From NCBI GenBank assembly GCA_910587425.1, contig CAJUKU010000022.1:1-24254 (forward strand): a DNA stretch of 24,254 nt, given 5' to 3'. The position numbers were made by a program, and so were the translations under genes. This document shows positions 24,068-24,254 of the stretch, piece by piece. The notes under the pieces are model-generated. The model saw nothing but the letters and a program-made list of their open reading frames with translations. It searched no databases and was not told the origin of the DNA. This DNA comes from an uncultured Muribaculaceae bacterium (lineage in GTDB: Bacteria > Bacteroidota > Bacteroidia > Bacteroidales > Muribaculaceae). Position 1 is the first letter of the stretch, and every line of letters begins with the position of its first letter.

Positions 24068-24254
24068 ATGAAATATTCTGAATTTCAACATATATTATCG
24101 GGTGAACGACTCCAACGCTACCTTTTGTCGTGTAACAACAATACACGGAAGACGATGACCCTTTACAGATTGAACCTTAATCTGTCGCAAGAAGTCTTCA
24201 CCCTTCTGAGTTGCTTTGAGGTGGCTGTCAGAAATGCGATTGACCGTATTCTGA
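24068..24254 (+). CDS. Abi family (Abi_2/AbiF-like) abortive-infection protein, partial at right edge
   Basis: From the ATG at 24068 the frame is open for 62 codons to the window edge. It reads MKYSEFQHILSGERLQRYLL, then RKTMTLYRLNLNLSQEVF and LLSCFEVAVRNAIDRIL. The YRxNLxLS...E..LRNxID pattern is the typical N-terminal part of Abi_2 family proteins, HEPN-related RNases linked to phage defence. Arg55 of the RN motif is present. A histidine is not seen at 60-62, where Rx4-6H would place it, so the motif may be altered or may lie elsewhere. The preceding candidate ncRNA supports an AbiF-type RNA antitoxin system. The rest of the gene is outside the window. Confidence 0.75.
   Translation, partial: MKYSEFQHILSGERLQRYLLSCNNNTRKTMTLYRLNLNLSQEVFTLLSCFEVAVRNAIDRIL

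Noticed and set aside
1..24254. CRISPR array or insertion sequence
   Set aside because: No regularly spaced repeats, transposase or terminal inverted repeat pair with target duplication was seen.

Overview
The window looks like a chromosomal segment of a Bacteroidales bacterium, most likely a gut Muribaculaceae relative. The sequence-level reasons are: promoters of the Bacteroidetes form (TTTG, about 20 nt, TAnnTTTG) upstream of several genes; no Shine-Dalgarno-like sequence in front of the start I examined most closely (the MNT gene); Bacteroidetes-type families (a TolB-like propeller lipoprotein, a DUF4369-type TlpA oxidoreductase, an OmpA protein with a short N-terminal barrel, a very large multidomain secreted protein); and moderately GC-rich housekeeping genes beside AT-rich accessory stretches.

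Layout. Positions 1-5293 (minus) hold one uninterrupted reading frame of at least 1,764 codons. It encodes a secreted or surface multidomain protein whose C-terminus lies beyond the left edge. A 750-bp intergenic region (5294-6047) separates it from divergent gdhA (+). This region contains a leader RNA with an intrinsic-terminator-like hairpin and pseudoknot potential on the minus strand, a C9/G9 run, a perfect 27-bp inverted repeat, and a near-consensus gdhA promoter. Convergent to gdhA is a minus-strand operon ribE - DUF695 - yraN (8945 to 7504). Next comes a minus-strand sugar cassette, an FdtA/QdtA-like ketoisomerase and an FdtB/QdtB-like aminotransferase, followed by an orphan MNT nucleotidyltransferase. 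An OmpA gene (+) starts divergently from that cassette.

The middle is minus-strand housekeeping: tkt followed closely by guaA, a lipoprotein downstream of cardiolipin synthase, the ribosomal operon rpsF-rpsR-rplI with a recognisable promoter and terminator, and a long-chain acyl-CoA ligase. A TlpA-like thiol-disulfide protein (+) is transcribed divergently from the ligase and ends in a good terminator.

The right end (23690-24254) is AT-rich and differs in character. It carries a -7 promoter element, a compact RNA-like structure (nested stems plus a possible pseudoknot), a perfect 18-nt palindrome, and the first 62 codons of an Abi_2/AbiF-like abortive-infection protein that runs off the window. 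AbiF-type toxins are known to be paired with an upstream antitoxin ncRNA and to be related to the ancestors of Cas13, so this edge is the best candidate for an interesting defence system. The other strong candidates are the structured attenuator-like leader in front of the giant secreted protein, and the FdtA homologue whose conserved N-terminus extends upstream of any normal start codon.
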